Shown here piece by piece: positions 36,279 through 45,042 of a stretch of DNA of 64,000 nt (its first letter is position 1; each line of letters begins with the position of its first letter). The stretch spans positions 186,001 through 250,000 of the forward strand of contig NZ_JAWMTI010000003.1 in NCBI RefSeq assembly GCF_036959255.1, in the 5' to 3' direction. Source of the DNA: Olivibacter sp036959255. GTDB lineage: Bacteria > Bacteroidota > Bacteroidia > Sphingobacteriales > Sphingobacteriaceae. The notes below the pieces were generated by a model, which saw only the letters and a list, made by a program, of their open reading frames with translations, searched no databases and had not been told where the DNA came from. The position numbers and the translations under genes were made by a program.

Positions 36279-37073
36279 ATGAATACCATAAGTTCTATGA
36301 ATAAATTGAAAGACAAAGTAGCCTTAATAACAGGATCCGATTCCGGTATTGGTCGAGCCATCGCCGAATCTTTTGCCGCTGAAGGTGCCAACATTATTGT
36401 CACCTATCATTCTGATAAAGAAAGCGCTAAAAAAGTTGAACAGCGGATCAATAAGTTAGGGACAAAAGTTTCCACCTATCAATTGGATGTGAGTGATGAA
36501 ATTAGCGTTCAATCAGTCTTCGGTAAAGTGATAAAGGATTTCGGCAAGATCGATATATTGGTTAGTAACGCGGGAGTGAACGGCAGTAATATTCCTGTAT
36601 CGGAAATGGACACGAAGACCTTTGATACCTGTATTAAAACGAACCTATATGGTGCGTTCTATTGCTGTAGAGAGTTTTTAAAACTGCGAAAAAGGGGGCT
36701 TAAGGGAAGTAAAATTATCATTGTTAGTTCCATTCACGAAGAGGTATGTACACCGGGGAATGCAGATTATAATGCCTCCAAAGGGGCTGTAAAAAACTTC
36801 AGTAGAAGCTTAGCGTTAGAATTAGCGGCCAAAGGGGTTTGTGTTAATAACATTGCACCGGGAATGATATTAACACCAATGAATCAAGCGGCTATGAACA
36901 GTAAAAAAATTCGGGAAAAGAAAGAGCAACACATTCCGATGAAACGTGCAGGCAAACCACAAGAAATAGGCCCCTTAGCAATATACCTAGCTTCGTCGGA
37001 TAGCGATTACATTACCGGAGCGACCTTCACCATTGACGGTGCCTTAAGTATAAATTTAGGGCAGGGTGCATAA
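36279..37073 (+). CDS. short-chain dehydrogenase/reductase (glucose 1-dehydrogenase-like)
   Basis: The 264-residue protein is a classical SDR. The cofactor motif TGSDSGIG lies at residues 18-25, the NAG motif in LVSNAGVNG, the catalytic Ser at 150/151 (IIVSSIHE), Tyr164 and Lys168 (DYNASKGA). The acidic or basic residue after the second strand (TYHSDKES) is compatible with NADP. The general layout is that of glucose 1-dehydrogenases and 3-oxoacyl reductases; the substrate is not known. Met7 (36297) is an equally good start. It stands alone between purE and mnmA. Confidence 0.9.
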   Translation: MNTISSMNKLKDKVALITGSDSGIGRAIAESFAAEGANIIVTYHSDKESAKKVEQRINKLGTKVSTYQLDVSDEISVQSVFGKVIKDFGKIDILVSNAGVNGSNIPVSEMDTKTFDTCIKTNLYGAFYCCREFLKLRKRGLKGSKIIIVSSIHEEVCTPGNADYNASKGAVKNFSRSLALELAAKGVCVNNIAPGMILTPMNQAAMNSKKIREKKEQHIPMKRAGKPQEIGPLAIYLASSDSDYITGATFTIDGALSINLGQGA

Positions 37074-37156
37074 AAAATCTATATTACATTTAACTGACTA
37101 CCAAAGGGCTGGCTTTACAGAAATTTAGACTTATCTTTGCGCTTTATTTTTTAGAT

Positions 37157-38245
37157 ATGAGCAAGCACGGACGAATTTTAGTAGCTATGAGTGGCGGGGT
37201 AGACAGTTCAGTCGCCGCTGTGATGCTTCATGAACAAGGTTATGAGGTAATCGGACTGACCATGAAAACCTGGGATTATGCATCCGCTGGTGGGAGCTCT
37301 AAAGAAACTGGCTGTTGTAGTTTGGACAGCATTAATGATGCGCGTTCCTTAGCTGTTGGTTATGGGTTTCCTCATTATATTTTAGATATTCGAGACGAGT
37401 TTGGTGACTTTGTCATCAATAATTTCGTAGACGAATACCTTGCTGGAAGAACACCTAATCCTTGTGTTCTTTGCAATACACACATCAAATGGGAGGCTTT
37501 ATTAAAACGCGCAGATAAACTCGATTGTGAATTTATCGCCACAGGCCACTATGCCAATATTCGTTTACAGGAAAACAACCGATATGTTATATCCAAAGGT
37601 AAGGATGAACATAAGGATCAATCCTATGTACTATGGGGTGTTTCTCAGAAAAACCTCGCTAGAACTAAATTTCCTTTGGGAAGCTTCACAAAAGCAGAAA
37701 TCAGACATATGGCGCTTGAAATGGGACAAACTGAGTTAGCCAATAAGTCGGAAAGCTATGAAATCTGTTTTGTTCCCGACAATGATTACCGATCATTTCT
37801 ACGCCATCGAGTAGAGGATATTGATGAACGCATAGGTGCTGGTAATTTTATTTTATCCGATGGTACCATAGTTGGTAAACATGCAGGCTATCCCTATTAT
37901 ACCATTGGCCAACGAAAAGGATTAGGCATTGCGCTTGGTCGCCCGGTTTTCGTTATTCAAATACTTCCGGAAAGCAATACAGTTGTATTGGGATCGGAAC
38001 AGGAGCTACAAAAAGGGACGGCGTACGTTAGAAATATCAATCTGATTAAATATGAACATATAGCGGAACCGATGGAAGCTGTAACAAAAATACGTTATAA
38101 GGATACCGGTGCCATTAGCCAAATTGTTGAGGATAATGGAAACATGAAAGTAGAATTCCAACACGAGGTAAAAGGTATAGCTCCAGGTCAATCAGCTGTC
38201 TTTTATGAAGGCAATGATCTGTTAGGTGGTGGCTTTTTAATGTAA
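37157..38245 (+). CDS. mnmA: tRNA-specific 2-thiouridylase
   Basis: The 362-residue enzyme puts sulfur on uridine 34 of tRNAs for Lys, Glu and Gln. The PP-loop ATP site is AMSGGVDSSVA (residues 10-20), the catalytic cysteines are Cys103 (NPCVLCN) and Cys204 (YEICFVPDN), and GHYAN and YYTIGQRKGLG are further family motifs. A TATCTTTG -7 element at 37132-37139 lies 17 bases before the ATG. The frame is full length. A hairpin terminator follows at 38404-38435. Confidence 0.97.
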   Translation: MSKHGRILVAMSGGVDSSVAAVMLHEQGYEVIGLTMKTWDYASAGGSSKETGCCSLDSINDARSLAVGYGFPHYILDIRDEFGDFVINNFVDEYLAGRTPNPCVLCNTHIKWEALLKRADKLDCEFIATGHYANIRLQENNRYVISKGKDEHKDQSYVLWGVSQKNLARTKFPLGSFTKAEIRHMALEMGQTELANKSESYEICFVPDNDYRSFLRHRVEDIDERIGAGNFILSDGTIVGKHAGYPYYTIGQRKGLGIALGRPVFVIQILPESNTVVLGSEQELQKGTAYVRNINLIKYEHIAEPMEAVTKIRYKDTGAISQIVEDNGNMKVEFQHEVKGIAPGQSAVFYEGNDLLGGGFLM

Positions 38246-38403
38246 ATTTTAATACAATTTTAATCAAGAAAATTTGGTAATCTATATTTCCAATGCTTTA
38301 TTTGATTTAATAAAATTGTTTAGACAAGCAAAAAAGGATGGATAAAATCAGCTAACTATTATACAAATAACGAACAATTTTATCTATGTTTGAGCGACAA
38401 AAC

Positions 38404-38435
38404 AAAAAGCCGGAGCATGTATACTTCGGCTTTTT
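38404..38435 (+). terminator. intrinsic terminator between mnmA and topA
   Basis: A 12-base stem (38404-38415 with 38424-38435, one G-U pair) has an 8-base loop and a TTTTT end on the plus strand. Confidence 0.8.
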
Positions 38436-38455
38436 GACCAAAAAACCGAAGGCAG

Positions 38456-38487
38456 TTTGCTAAAACATGAATAAATCCCTTTATTTG
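38456..38487 (+). promoter_or_regulatory. promoter of topA
   Basis: TTTG at 38456-38459 is followed after 20 bases by TTTATTTG at 38480-38487, which differs from TAnnTTTG in one base. Transcription would start near 38492, 14 bases before the ATG. Confidence 0.55.
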
Positions 38488-38505
38488 CAAAAATCAAGAT
38501 ACTGA

Positions 38506-40866
38506 ATGGCAAAGAACTTATTAATTGTAGAATCACCCGCAAAAGCAAAAACGATAGAAGGATATTTAGGAAAAGATTTTTTAGTTAAGTCAAGTTATGG
38601 GCATATCCGCGATCTAGTAAAAACGGATGATGCCATTGATACCGCAAATAATTTCGAACAGAAGTATGAAGTCCCGGCTGATAAAAAAGCAGTTGTCAGC
38701 GAGTTAAAAAAGCTAGCTAAATCTGCTGAAACTGTTTGGCTAGCTTCTGATGAGGACCGGGAAGGAGAAGCGATTTCATGGCATCTATACGAAACATTAA
38801 ACCTAAAGGAATCCAGTACAAAACGGATTGTTTTTCATGAAATCACAAAACCTGCCATTTTAAAAGCCATTGAACAACCACGAAAAATTGATTTTAACTT
38901 AGTAAATGCGCAGCAAGCAAGACGCGTATTAGACCGTTTGGTTGGTTTTGAACTTTCCCCCGTACTCTGGAAGAAAGTAAAACCTTCGCTTTCTGCAGGG
39001 CGTGTACAATCCGTAGCGGTACGTCTGCTGGTTGATAGAGAACGGGAAGTAAATAGGTTTGAACCAGAGGCTGCTTTTAGAGTAGTTGCCATTTTTTTTA
39101 CAGAGGAAAACAAAAGAGAACTTTTCAAAGCAGAGTTATCCAAGCGATTTGCAACTATACACGAAGCCGAAAAATTTCTCACGGACTGTATTCCTGCATC
39201 GTATCAAGTTAAAAGTTTAGAGACAAAACCAAGTAAGCGAAATCCTGCCGCACCTTTTACAACTTCTACCCTACAACAGGAAGCCAGTAGAAAATTGGGA
39301 TTTTCTGTAGCTAGAACCATGACAGTAGCTCAACGCTTGTATGAGTCCGGAAAAATCACCTATATGCGTACCGATTCTGTGAACTTAAGCGATACCGCAT
39401 TACAGGCTGCAGAACAAGAGATCCGTTCCGCCTATGGCGACAAGTATCACAAAAAGAGGCAATATAAAACCAAATCGGCCGGTGCTCAAGAGGCGCACGA
39501 AGCGATTCGCCCTACCTATTTTAATCAACACAGTGTTGAGGGGGATCATGCTGAAAAAAGGCTCTATGAACTGATTTGGAAACGAGCCATTGCGTCTCAA
39601 ATGAGCGAAGCTGAGTTCGAGAAAACAACGGCAAAAATCAATATTTCCACGCGTAATGAAGAGTTCACCGCCGTTGGTGAAGTCATGAAATTCGATGGTT
39701 TTCTAAAGATTTATTTTGAATCAACCGATGAAGAAAGTGAGGTTAATTTGGAAGAGTCAGGTGATAATGCGCTTTTACCACCGCTTAAAAACGGACAAGC
39801 ACTTGGTTTAAAAGAGATGATAGCTACTGAGCGGTTTACTAGGCCGCCTGCTCGCTATACAGAAGCAAGTTTGGTAAAAAAACTAGAAGAACTTGGTATT
39901 GGTAGACCATCGACCTACGCGCCTACTATATCTACGATCCAAAACAGAGGTTATGTTGTAAAAGAAGATCGAGAAGGTAAGCAACGTGATTACCATGTAC
40001 TTACCTTAGGTCAGGGACACGTAAATACTACAAAGAAAAGTGAAATTACAGGAGCTGAAAAAGCAAAGCTGTTTCCGACAGATATCGGTATTCTGGTCAA
40101 TGATTTTTTAGTTGAGCATTTTAGGGATATCGTTGATTTTAACTTTACCGCAACAGTTGAGAAAGAATTCGATGAGATTGCTAATGGGCTAAAAGAATGG
40201 ACGGCCATGCTTCACGGTTTCTATGGTCCATTCCATAAAGAAGTAACCAATACCATTGAGTATGCCGATCGAGCGAGCAGTGAACGGATACTAGGTACAG
40301 ATCCACAAACTGGCAAGCAAATAAGTGTGCGGATAGGCCGTTTTGGTCCTTTGGTACAGATCGGTTCGGCTGATGATGATGAAAAGCCCGTATTTGCCAG
40401 CCTACGTAGTGGCCAGATGATCGAAACAATTACACTGGACGAAGCGCTAGAATTGTTCAAATTACCTAAAAAGGTAGGAAATTATGAGAGTAAGGATATG
40501 ACTGTGGCTATTGGCCGATTTGGACCTTACATTCGACATAACAATGCTTTCTATTCCCTGCCCAAAGGGTTAGATCCAATGGATGTCAATGAAGCACAAG
40601 CGATTGAAATCATTGAATTGAAGCGAAAGAAAGACATTGAGAAAGTGATTAAGACCTTCGACGAAAATCCCGAAGCACGAATTGAACAAGGACGCTGGGG
40701 TCCGTTCATCCGTTTTGGAAAACAGAATATAAAGATTCCGAAAGATAAGGAAGTGGACAAGATAACCTACAGCGATATTTTGCAGTTAGCGGAAAATGAT
40801 AAACCGGCCAACAATAAAAAGAAAGTATCTACAAAAGGTACGGGTAGGGCAACAAAGAAAAAATAG
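38506..40866 (+). CDS. topA: DNA topoisomerase I (type IA)
   Basis: The 786-residue enzyme relaxes negative supercoils by single-strand passage. The Toprim metal site is SDEDREGE (Asp82, Asp84, Glu86) and the catalytic tyrosine is Tyr286 in ITYMRTDSV. LEELGIGRPSTYAPTI marks the core. The C-terminus has no zinc-finger cysteines. Instead it has repeated Toprim-C-type modules, each marked by (I/W)GRFGP or GRWGPFIR (near residues 610, 667 and 725), and then a short lysine-rich tail. This arrangement is normal in Bacteroidota. The hypothetical gene after it starts 13 bases downstream and is probably co-transcribed. Confidence 0.97.
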   Translation: MAKNLLIVESPAKAKTIEGYLGKDFLVKSSYGHIRDLVKTDDAIDTANNFEQKYEVPADKKAVVSELKKLAKSAETVWLASDEDREGEAISWHLYETLNLKESSTKRIVFHEITKPAILKAIEQPRKIDFNLVNAQQARRVLDRLVGFELSPVLWKKVKPSLSAGRVQSVAVRLLVDREREVNRFEPEAAFRVVAIFFTEENKRELFKAELSKRFATIHEAEKFLTDCIPASYQVKSLETKPSKRNPAAPFTTSTLQQEASRKLGFSVARTMTVAQRLYESGKITYMRTDSVNLSDTALQAAEQEIRSAYGDKYHKKRQYKTKSAGAQEAHEAIRPTYFNQHSVEGDHAEKRLYELIWKRAIASQMSEAEFEKTTAKINISTRNEEFTAVGEVMKFDGFLKIYFESTDEESEVNLEESGDNALLPPLKNGQALGLKEMIATERFTRPPARYTEASLVKKLEELGIGRPSTYAPTISTIQNRGYVVKEDREGKQRDYHVLTLGQGHVNTTKKSEITGAEKAKLFPTDIGILVNDFLVEHFRDIVDFNFTATVEKEFDEIANGLKEWTAMLHGFYGPFHKEVTNTIEYADRASSERILGTDPQTGKQISVRIGRFGPLVQIGSADDDEKPVFASLRSGQMIETITLDEALELFKLPKKVGNYESKDMTVAIGRFGPYIRHNNAFYSLPKGLDPMDVNEAQAIEIIELKRKKDIEKVIKTFDENPEARIEQGRWGPFIRFGKQNIKIPKDKEVDKITYSDILQLAENDKPANNKKKVSTKGTGRATKKK

Positions 40867-40879
40867 CTGAAACAACTCC

Positions 40880-41287
40880 ATGAAAAAGGACCTTCCTCCA
40901 AATGTCGTAGAAGATATATATGTGGCTATTGTATTGGAAAGTGATTCACCTACCAATAGAAATTGGAATGTTTATCTGATCAACCAAAAGGAAGAACCTA
41001 TAAAAAATGTGCTCATAAGCAGCAAAGGTTATGGTCTGAAGAATGAACGCGAAGTAAAGACCTCTGTTTTACGTCACTTTATTGGCGATGTAGGGGCTAA
41101 AGAATTCGCCCAGGTAGAAGCAATAGATGAACAGGTATTCGGTTTAACGAATGAATATTTACTTAGCTACTATATTGGTGGAACCATATACGATAAGAAG
41201 TTCATCTTCTTACCTGAAAGCATTGTTGATACGAATCTGATTCGCATTCCCATTATCAATAAGCCTGGTATCCTAATAGGTATTTAA
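40880..41287 (+). CDS. conserved-type hypothetical protein downstream of topA
   Basis: The 135-residue soluble protein has no signal peptide or membrane segment. It looks beta-rich: EDIYVAIVLE, NWNVYLINQKEEPIKNVLISSKGYG, LSYYIGGTIYDKKFIFLPESI. I do not recognise an established domain or a catalytic motif. Its short spacing to topA (13 bases) and the strong terminator that includes its stop codon show that it is a real gene at the end of the topA transcript. A role linked to topoisomerase is possible only by context. Confidence 0.82.
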   Translation: MKKDLPPNVVEDIYVAIVLESDSPTNRNWNVYLINQKEEPIKNVLISSKGYGLKNEREVKTSVLRHFIGDVGAKEFAQVEAIDEQVFGLTNEYLLSYYIGGTIYDKKFIFLPESIVDTNLIRIPIINKPGILIGI

Positions 41288-41326
41288 ACAAAAAGGCGAG
41301 CTGTTGACAGCTCGCCTTTTTGTTTA
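41285..41326. terminator. bidirectional terminator between convergent genes
   Basis: A perfect 19-base inverted repeat (41285-41303 with 41308-41326) has a TTGA loop; the stop codon of the hypothetical gene forms its left edge. Both strands end in a T-rich arm, so it serves the topA unit and the lysC-lysA unit. Confidence 0.92.
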
Positions 41327-41347
41327 CGATATAACTACACAATATGC

Positions 41348-42523
41348 TTACCGGATCTCATCGTTATAAACATATCGCACTTCATCTCGTAGATTATATT
41401 TCGAGGCCATTACCTCACCATATGCACCAGCAGTACGAATGGCAATTAAATCGCCTCTTTTTGACGCTGGGAGTTCGACTTCTTTTCCGAAACAATCTGT
41501 ACTCTCACAAATAGGTCCTACAACATCATAATTAATCAGTCCTTCTTCTTGCTGCTCCGATTGATAGGTAGATAGATGTTCTATTTTATGATAGGCTTGA
41601 TATAAAGCGGGACGCATTAACTCTGTCATACCTGCATCTAGAATCAAAAAATGCTTTTTAATACCATTCTTAACATATAACACTTTACTAATTAAGCTCC
41701 CACTTTGTGCAACAAGTGCTCTTCCCAGCTCAAAATGCACTTCTTGATCCCCTTTTCGTTCTAAGAATTGATGAAAGATTTCAAAATAATGTTTAAAATC
41801 AACAATAGGTTCGCCATCAGGATCTGTATAGTTAACACCTAATCCTCCTCCGACATTAAGTACTTTTAAGCGGTACCCTCGTTCGTCAAACCAATTATTA
41901 AACTCATTCACCTTCACACATAGGCTCTTGAAAACATTAAAATCAACTACTTGTGAACCTACATGAAAATGGAGACCGATCAGCTCCAATGAAGAAAAAT
42001 TTTTAATAACATCCAGGCACTCATTTAACTCCCAAGTTTTGATTCCAAACTTATTTTCATCTAAACCTGTTGTAATATATTGATGCGTCTTTGCATCCAC
42101 ATTTGGGTTAATCCGAAGCGCGACTTTGGCTATTTTCCCTTCCTTCTTTGCTAAATCACCGATAACATACAGTTCCTGGACTGATTCAACATTAAAGGCA
42201 AATATATTGTGATGCAGTGCTGCTATAATTTCTTTATCAGCCTTTCCGACACCGGCAAAAACAATTTTTTCTGAAGGGAAACCTATTTCTATGGCTTTCA
42301 GCACCTCATTACCGCTTACGCAATCAGCCCCGATGCCAGATCGCTGAATAACTTGCAATACACGCTCATTAAAATTTGCTTTCAGCGCGTAATGTATATG
42401 AAATTTATATTTTTTTGCCTCCTTAAGTGCTTTGTCCAATGTTGCCTGAAGCAGCGTTAAATCGTAATAAAAAAAAGGCGTCTCCTTCTGCTCGAAAGCA
42501 GTTATGATATCTTTGTTAAACAT
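41348..42523 (-). CDS. lysA: diaminopimelate decarboxylase
   Basis: The 391-residue PLP enzyme removes carbon dioxide from meso-diaminopimelate to give lysine. Lys48 in HYALKANFN is the PLP lysine; HFHVGSQV, NVGGGLGVNY and the C-terminal GPICESTDCFG and AGAYGEVMASKYN motifs are diagnostic (the Cys in CESTD contributes to the active site across the dimer). It follows the aspartate kinase gene by 30 bases, so the first and last enzymes of the pathway share a transcript. Confidence 0.97.
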   Translation of the reverse strand: MFNKDIITAFEQKETPFFYYDLTLLQATLDKALKEAKKYKFHIHYALKANFNERVLQVIQRSGIGADCVSGNEVLKAIEIGFPSEKIVFAGVGKADKEIIAALHHNIFAFNVESVQELYVIGDLAKKEGKIAKVALRINPNVDAKTHQYITTGLDENKFGIKTWELNECLDVIKNFSSLELIGLHFHVGSQVVDFNVFKSLCVKVNEFNNWFDERGYRLKVLNVGGGLGVNYTDPDGEPIVDFKHYFEIFHQFLERKGDQEVHFELGRALVAQSGSLISKVLYVKNGIKKHFLILDAGMTELMRPALYQAYHKIEHLSTYQSEQQEEGLINYDVVGPICESTDCFGKEVELPASKRGDLIAIRTAGAYGEVMASKYNLRDEVRYVYNDEIR

Positions 42524-42553
42524 GTATTTCTGTCGTATAGGTTGCCATTATTG

Positions 42554-43870
42554 TTAAAATAAGCGATTATGTAAAGAACGTAGCACTTCAATTTTATCGT
42601 CGGCATTAACTAATAACGAGATATTAAAATTACTGCCACCATAGGAAATCATACGTACAGGGATATGTTTCACAGCGTCTAATACTCGAGACGCATAACC
42701 ATGTGTATTCAAACTGAAATCACCGACAACACAAACGATGGTTTGATTGACATCAACTTCAACCGAACCAAAATCCTTTAATTCTCTTTCGATATCACTA
42801 AGAAAACGTGTGTCATCTACCGTCAATGACACAGCAACCTCAGAGGTTGTAATCATATCAATGGGTGTTTTATAGCGTTCAAAGACCTCAAAAACTTTTC
42901 TTAAAAAACCAAAGGCTAATAGCATGCGCGAAGAATGAATTCGAATTGCCGTGATACCGTCCTTCGCGGCGATAGATCGTACTTCTCCCCTAACAGCACC
43001 TTCTTTACTAATCAATGTACCGGGTGCTTCGGGGTCCATTGTGTTAAGCAGCCTGACGGGTATATTGTATCGTTGAGCGGGAAAAACACTTTGAGGGTGT
43101 AAAATTTTCGCTCCAAAATAAGCAAGCTCTGCAGCCTCGTCAAATGTTAAATGCGCAATCGGTTTTGTGCCTTTTACAATACGGGGATCATTATTATGCA
43201 TGCCATCAATGTCGGTCCAAATCTGAACCTCATCTGCCCTTATAGCCGCACCTATTAGCGAAGCTGTATAATCACTTCCACCTCGTCTTAGATTATCAAT
43301 TTCACCAAATGCATTCCTACAAATATAGCCTTGTGTGATAAACAATTGATGGTCATTTGAAGCAGCCAACATAGCAGATAAATGTTCGCCGATGAAATCG
43401 ATAGTAGGTTCATTGTCTTCATCAATCTTCATAAAATCCAATGCCGGTAGCAGTTTAGATCGCACGCCAATTTCGGTGAGGAAAAAATAATATAGGGTAG
43501 TTGATAACAATTCACCTTGTGCTAAAATCACCCTTTCCTCTATAGGTGTAAAGAGATCTCGAGCGAATGAATGTATAAAATTAAAATGATAATCTATCAG
43601 TTCCTTCCCGTTTTCTTTACCCTCTTGACTTACAAATAACTCTTCAACAAATTCTTCATACTTTACACGTAAACCTTTAATTAATGCTTCGGCCTTTCGC
43701 TTATCACCTGTTGTAAACGCTTGTGATATCTCAACTAATGCATTGGTTGTACCCGCCACTGCAGATAAAACAACGATCTGTTTCTCTTCACCAGGTTGGA
43801 TGATGTCCAGCAATTTTTTCATGCGCTCAGGACTACCAACTGATGTTCCACCGAATTTTAGGATTTTCAT
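42554..43870 (-). CDS. lysC: aspartate kinase
   Basis: The 438-residue enzyme phosphorylates aspartate at the entry to the lysine, threonine and methionine pathways. The N-terminal KFGGTSVGSPERM motif and the NLRRGGSDYTASLIGAA motif mark the kinase domain. Two ACT domains follow from about residue 295 (GITAIRIHSSRML; VCVVGDFSLN). It is monofunctional, with no homoserine dehydrogenase fused. Linkage to lysA suggests a lysine-dedicated isozyme that is feedback-inhibited by lysine; this is inference. Confidence 0.96.
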   Translation of the reverse strand: MKILKFGGTSVGSPERMKKLLDIIQPGEEKQIVVLSAVAGTTNALVEISQAFTTGDKRKAEALIKGLRVKYEEFVEELFVSQEGKENGKELIDYHFNFIHSFARDLFTPIEERVILAQGELLSTTLYYFFLTEIGVRSKLLPALDFMKIDEDNEPTIDFIGEHLSAMLAASNDHQLFITQGYICRNAFGEIDNLRRGGSDYTASLIGAAIRADEVQIWTDIDGMHNNDPRIVKGTKPIAHLTFDEAAELAYFGAKILHPQSVFPAQRYNIPVRLLNTMDPEAPGTLISKEGAVRGEVRSIAAKDGITAIRIHSSRMLLAFGFLRKVFEVFERYKTPIDMITTSEVAVSLTVDDTRFLSDIERELKDFGSVEVDVNQTIVCVVGDFSLNTHGYASRVLDAVKHIPVRMISYGGSNFNISLLVNADDKIEVLRSLHNRLF

Positions 43871-44007
43871 TAGAATGTTTAATTTGTTTTCTTTGATACT
43901 ATTACTGTTTTTGGTATTGATGAAGTCGCAAGCACTACCTTTAATCTAAGCTTGGCGCAGCTGTTAATAAGCCCTTTTAAACAATACGCAAAAATAACAA
44001 CAAAAAA

Positions 44008-44034
44008 CCCGTATAAAAAGTCTTTTTATACGGG
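44008..44034 (-). terminator. intrinsic terminator downstream of the ppk1-ppx unit
   Basis: The inverted repeat CCCGTATAAAA/TTTTATACGGG has a 5-base loop. On the minus strand it is followed by TTTTTTG, so it terminates transcripts from ppx, whose stop lies 127 bases earlier. It also lies about 140 bases before the lysC start, so an attenuator role for lysC cannot be ruled out. Confidence 0.75.
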
Positions 44035-44160
44035 CGCCAAAGATACTCAATTTTATTATATTTATAATATAGTTTCAGTTGTATTTAAAAAAAAACATCA
44101 CAACACACCATCTCTTTAATTTTTATCACCCAAAACACACATTATTGTCTTTTTTATCAA

Positions 44161-45036
44161 TTATTCCCTATAATCATCAATAAGTGTCTGGATAATTCCG
44201 TCTACCAGTCCTACCCTAGGTACTACAATATTTTTGACACTCCCCCATTTCATAACATTTAAAAAAATCTCACAAGCGGGAATAATCACATCCGCTCGAT
44301 CGTTATTCAAACCAAGAACGCTGATACGTTCCTTTAAAGAAAAAGAATTTAAATACTCGTACAAGGATTTAAGTTTGTTAAAAGATAAAGGTTTTGTTCC
44401 TTTCTCATCGGCTAAACGGTACAGTTTATTAATATTGCCCCCTGTTCCAATGCCAATAATTCCTTTATTGTTTTTGGTGTGCTCCTTGATCCATTCTTTC
44501 ATCTCTGCCCATGTCTCTTCACTATCCTGATTATCTAATATACGAATGGTTCCAATATTGAAAGATCTGGAAGCGACCAAAAAGCCGTTACTGAATACCG
44601 ACAGCTCGGTACTGCCACCCCCAACATCAATATATAAATAGCTTTTCTTTCTTTCTAATTGTTGTTCTATATGACTATTGTAAATAATGTTAGCTTCTTT
44701 GACGCCATCAATGATTTCCAGTTTGATGCCGACTTTTTTTATCTCGCTTACCAATTCGACACCGTTGACAGCCTCTCGCATAGCAGAGGTCGCACACGCC
44801 ATATATTCACTGACTTTATAGACATCCATCAGCGACTTAAATGCCGACATGGTTTTGATTAAATCCTCTGACTTTCTTTTAGAAATACGTTTATCAATAA
44901 AAGCATCATCTCCTAAACGTAAAGGTACTCGAATAAGCGTATTCTTCTTGAAAGAAATAACTCCACCGTTTTCGATTATATCAGCGATTAACAATCTGAT
45001 AGCGTTCGAACCAATATCGATAGCTCCATATCTCAT
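44161..45036 (-). CDS. ppx: Ppx/GppA-family phosphatase (short exopolyphosphatase type)
   Basis: The 291-residue protein has the ASKHA fold of exopolyphosphatases and pppGpp phosphatases. The first phosphate loop is AIDIGSNAIRLLIADI, the second is YIDVGGGSTELSVF, and GIGTGGNINKL is the adenosine-type motif. It lacks the C-terminal HD-like domain of the long E. coli Ppx, giving the common short form. It starts 6 bases after the polyphosphate kinase gene, so its likely role is degradation of polyphosphate or hydrolysis of pppGpp. An intrinsic terminator follows. Confidence 0.9.
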   Translation of the reverse strand: MRYGAIDIGSNAIRLLIADIIENGGVISFKKNTLIRVPLRLGDDAFIDKRISKRKSEDLIKTMSAFKSLMDVYKVSEYMACATSAMREAVNGVELVSEIKKVGIKLEIIDGVKEANIIYNSHIEQQLERKKSYLYIDVGGGSTELSVFSNGFLVASRSFNIGTIRILDNQDSEETWAEMKEWIKEHTKNNKGIIGIGTGGNINKLYRLADEKGTKPLSFNKLKSLYEYLNSFSLKERISVLGLNNDRADVIIPACEIFLNVMKWGSVKNIVVPRVGLVDGIIQTLIDDYRE

Positions 45037-45042
45037 ATATCT

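Noticed and set aside
43871..44160. Lysine riboswitch before lysC
   Set aside because: No L-box core or five-helix junction could be drawn; the only structure is the simple hairpin at 44008-44034.
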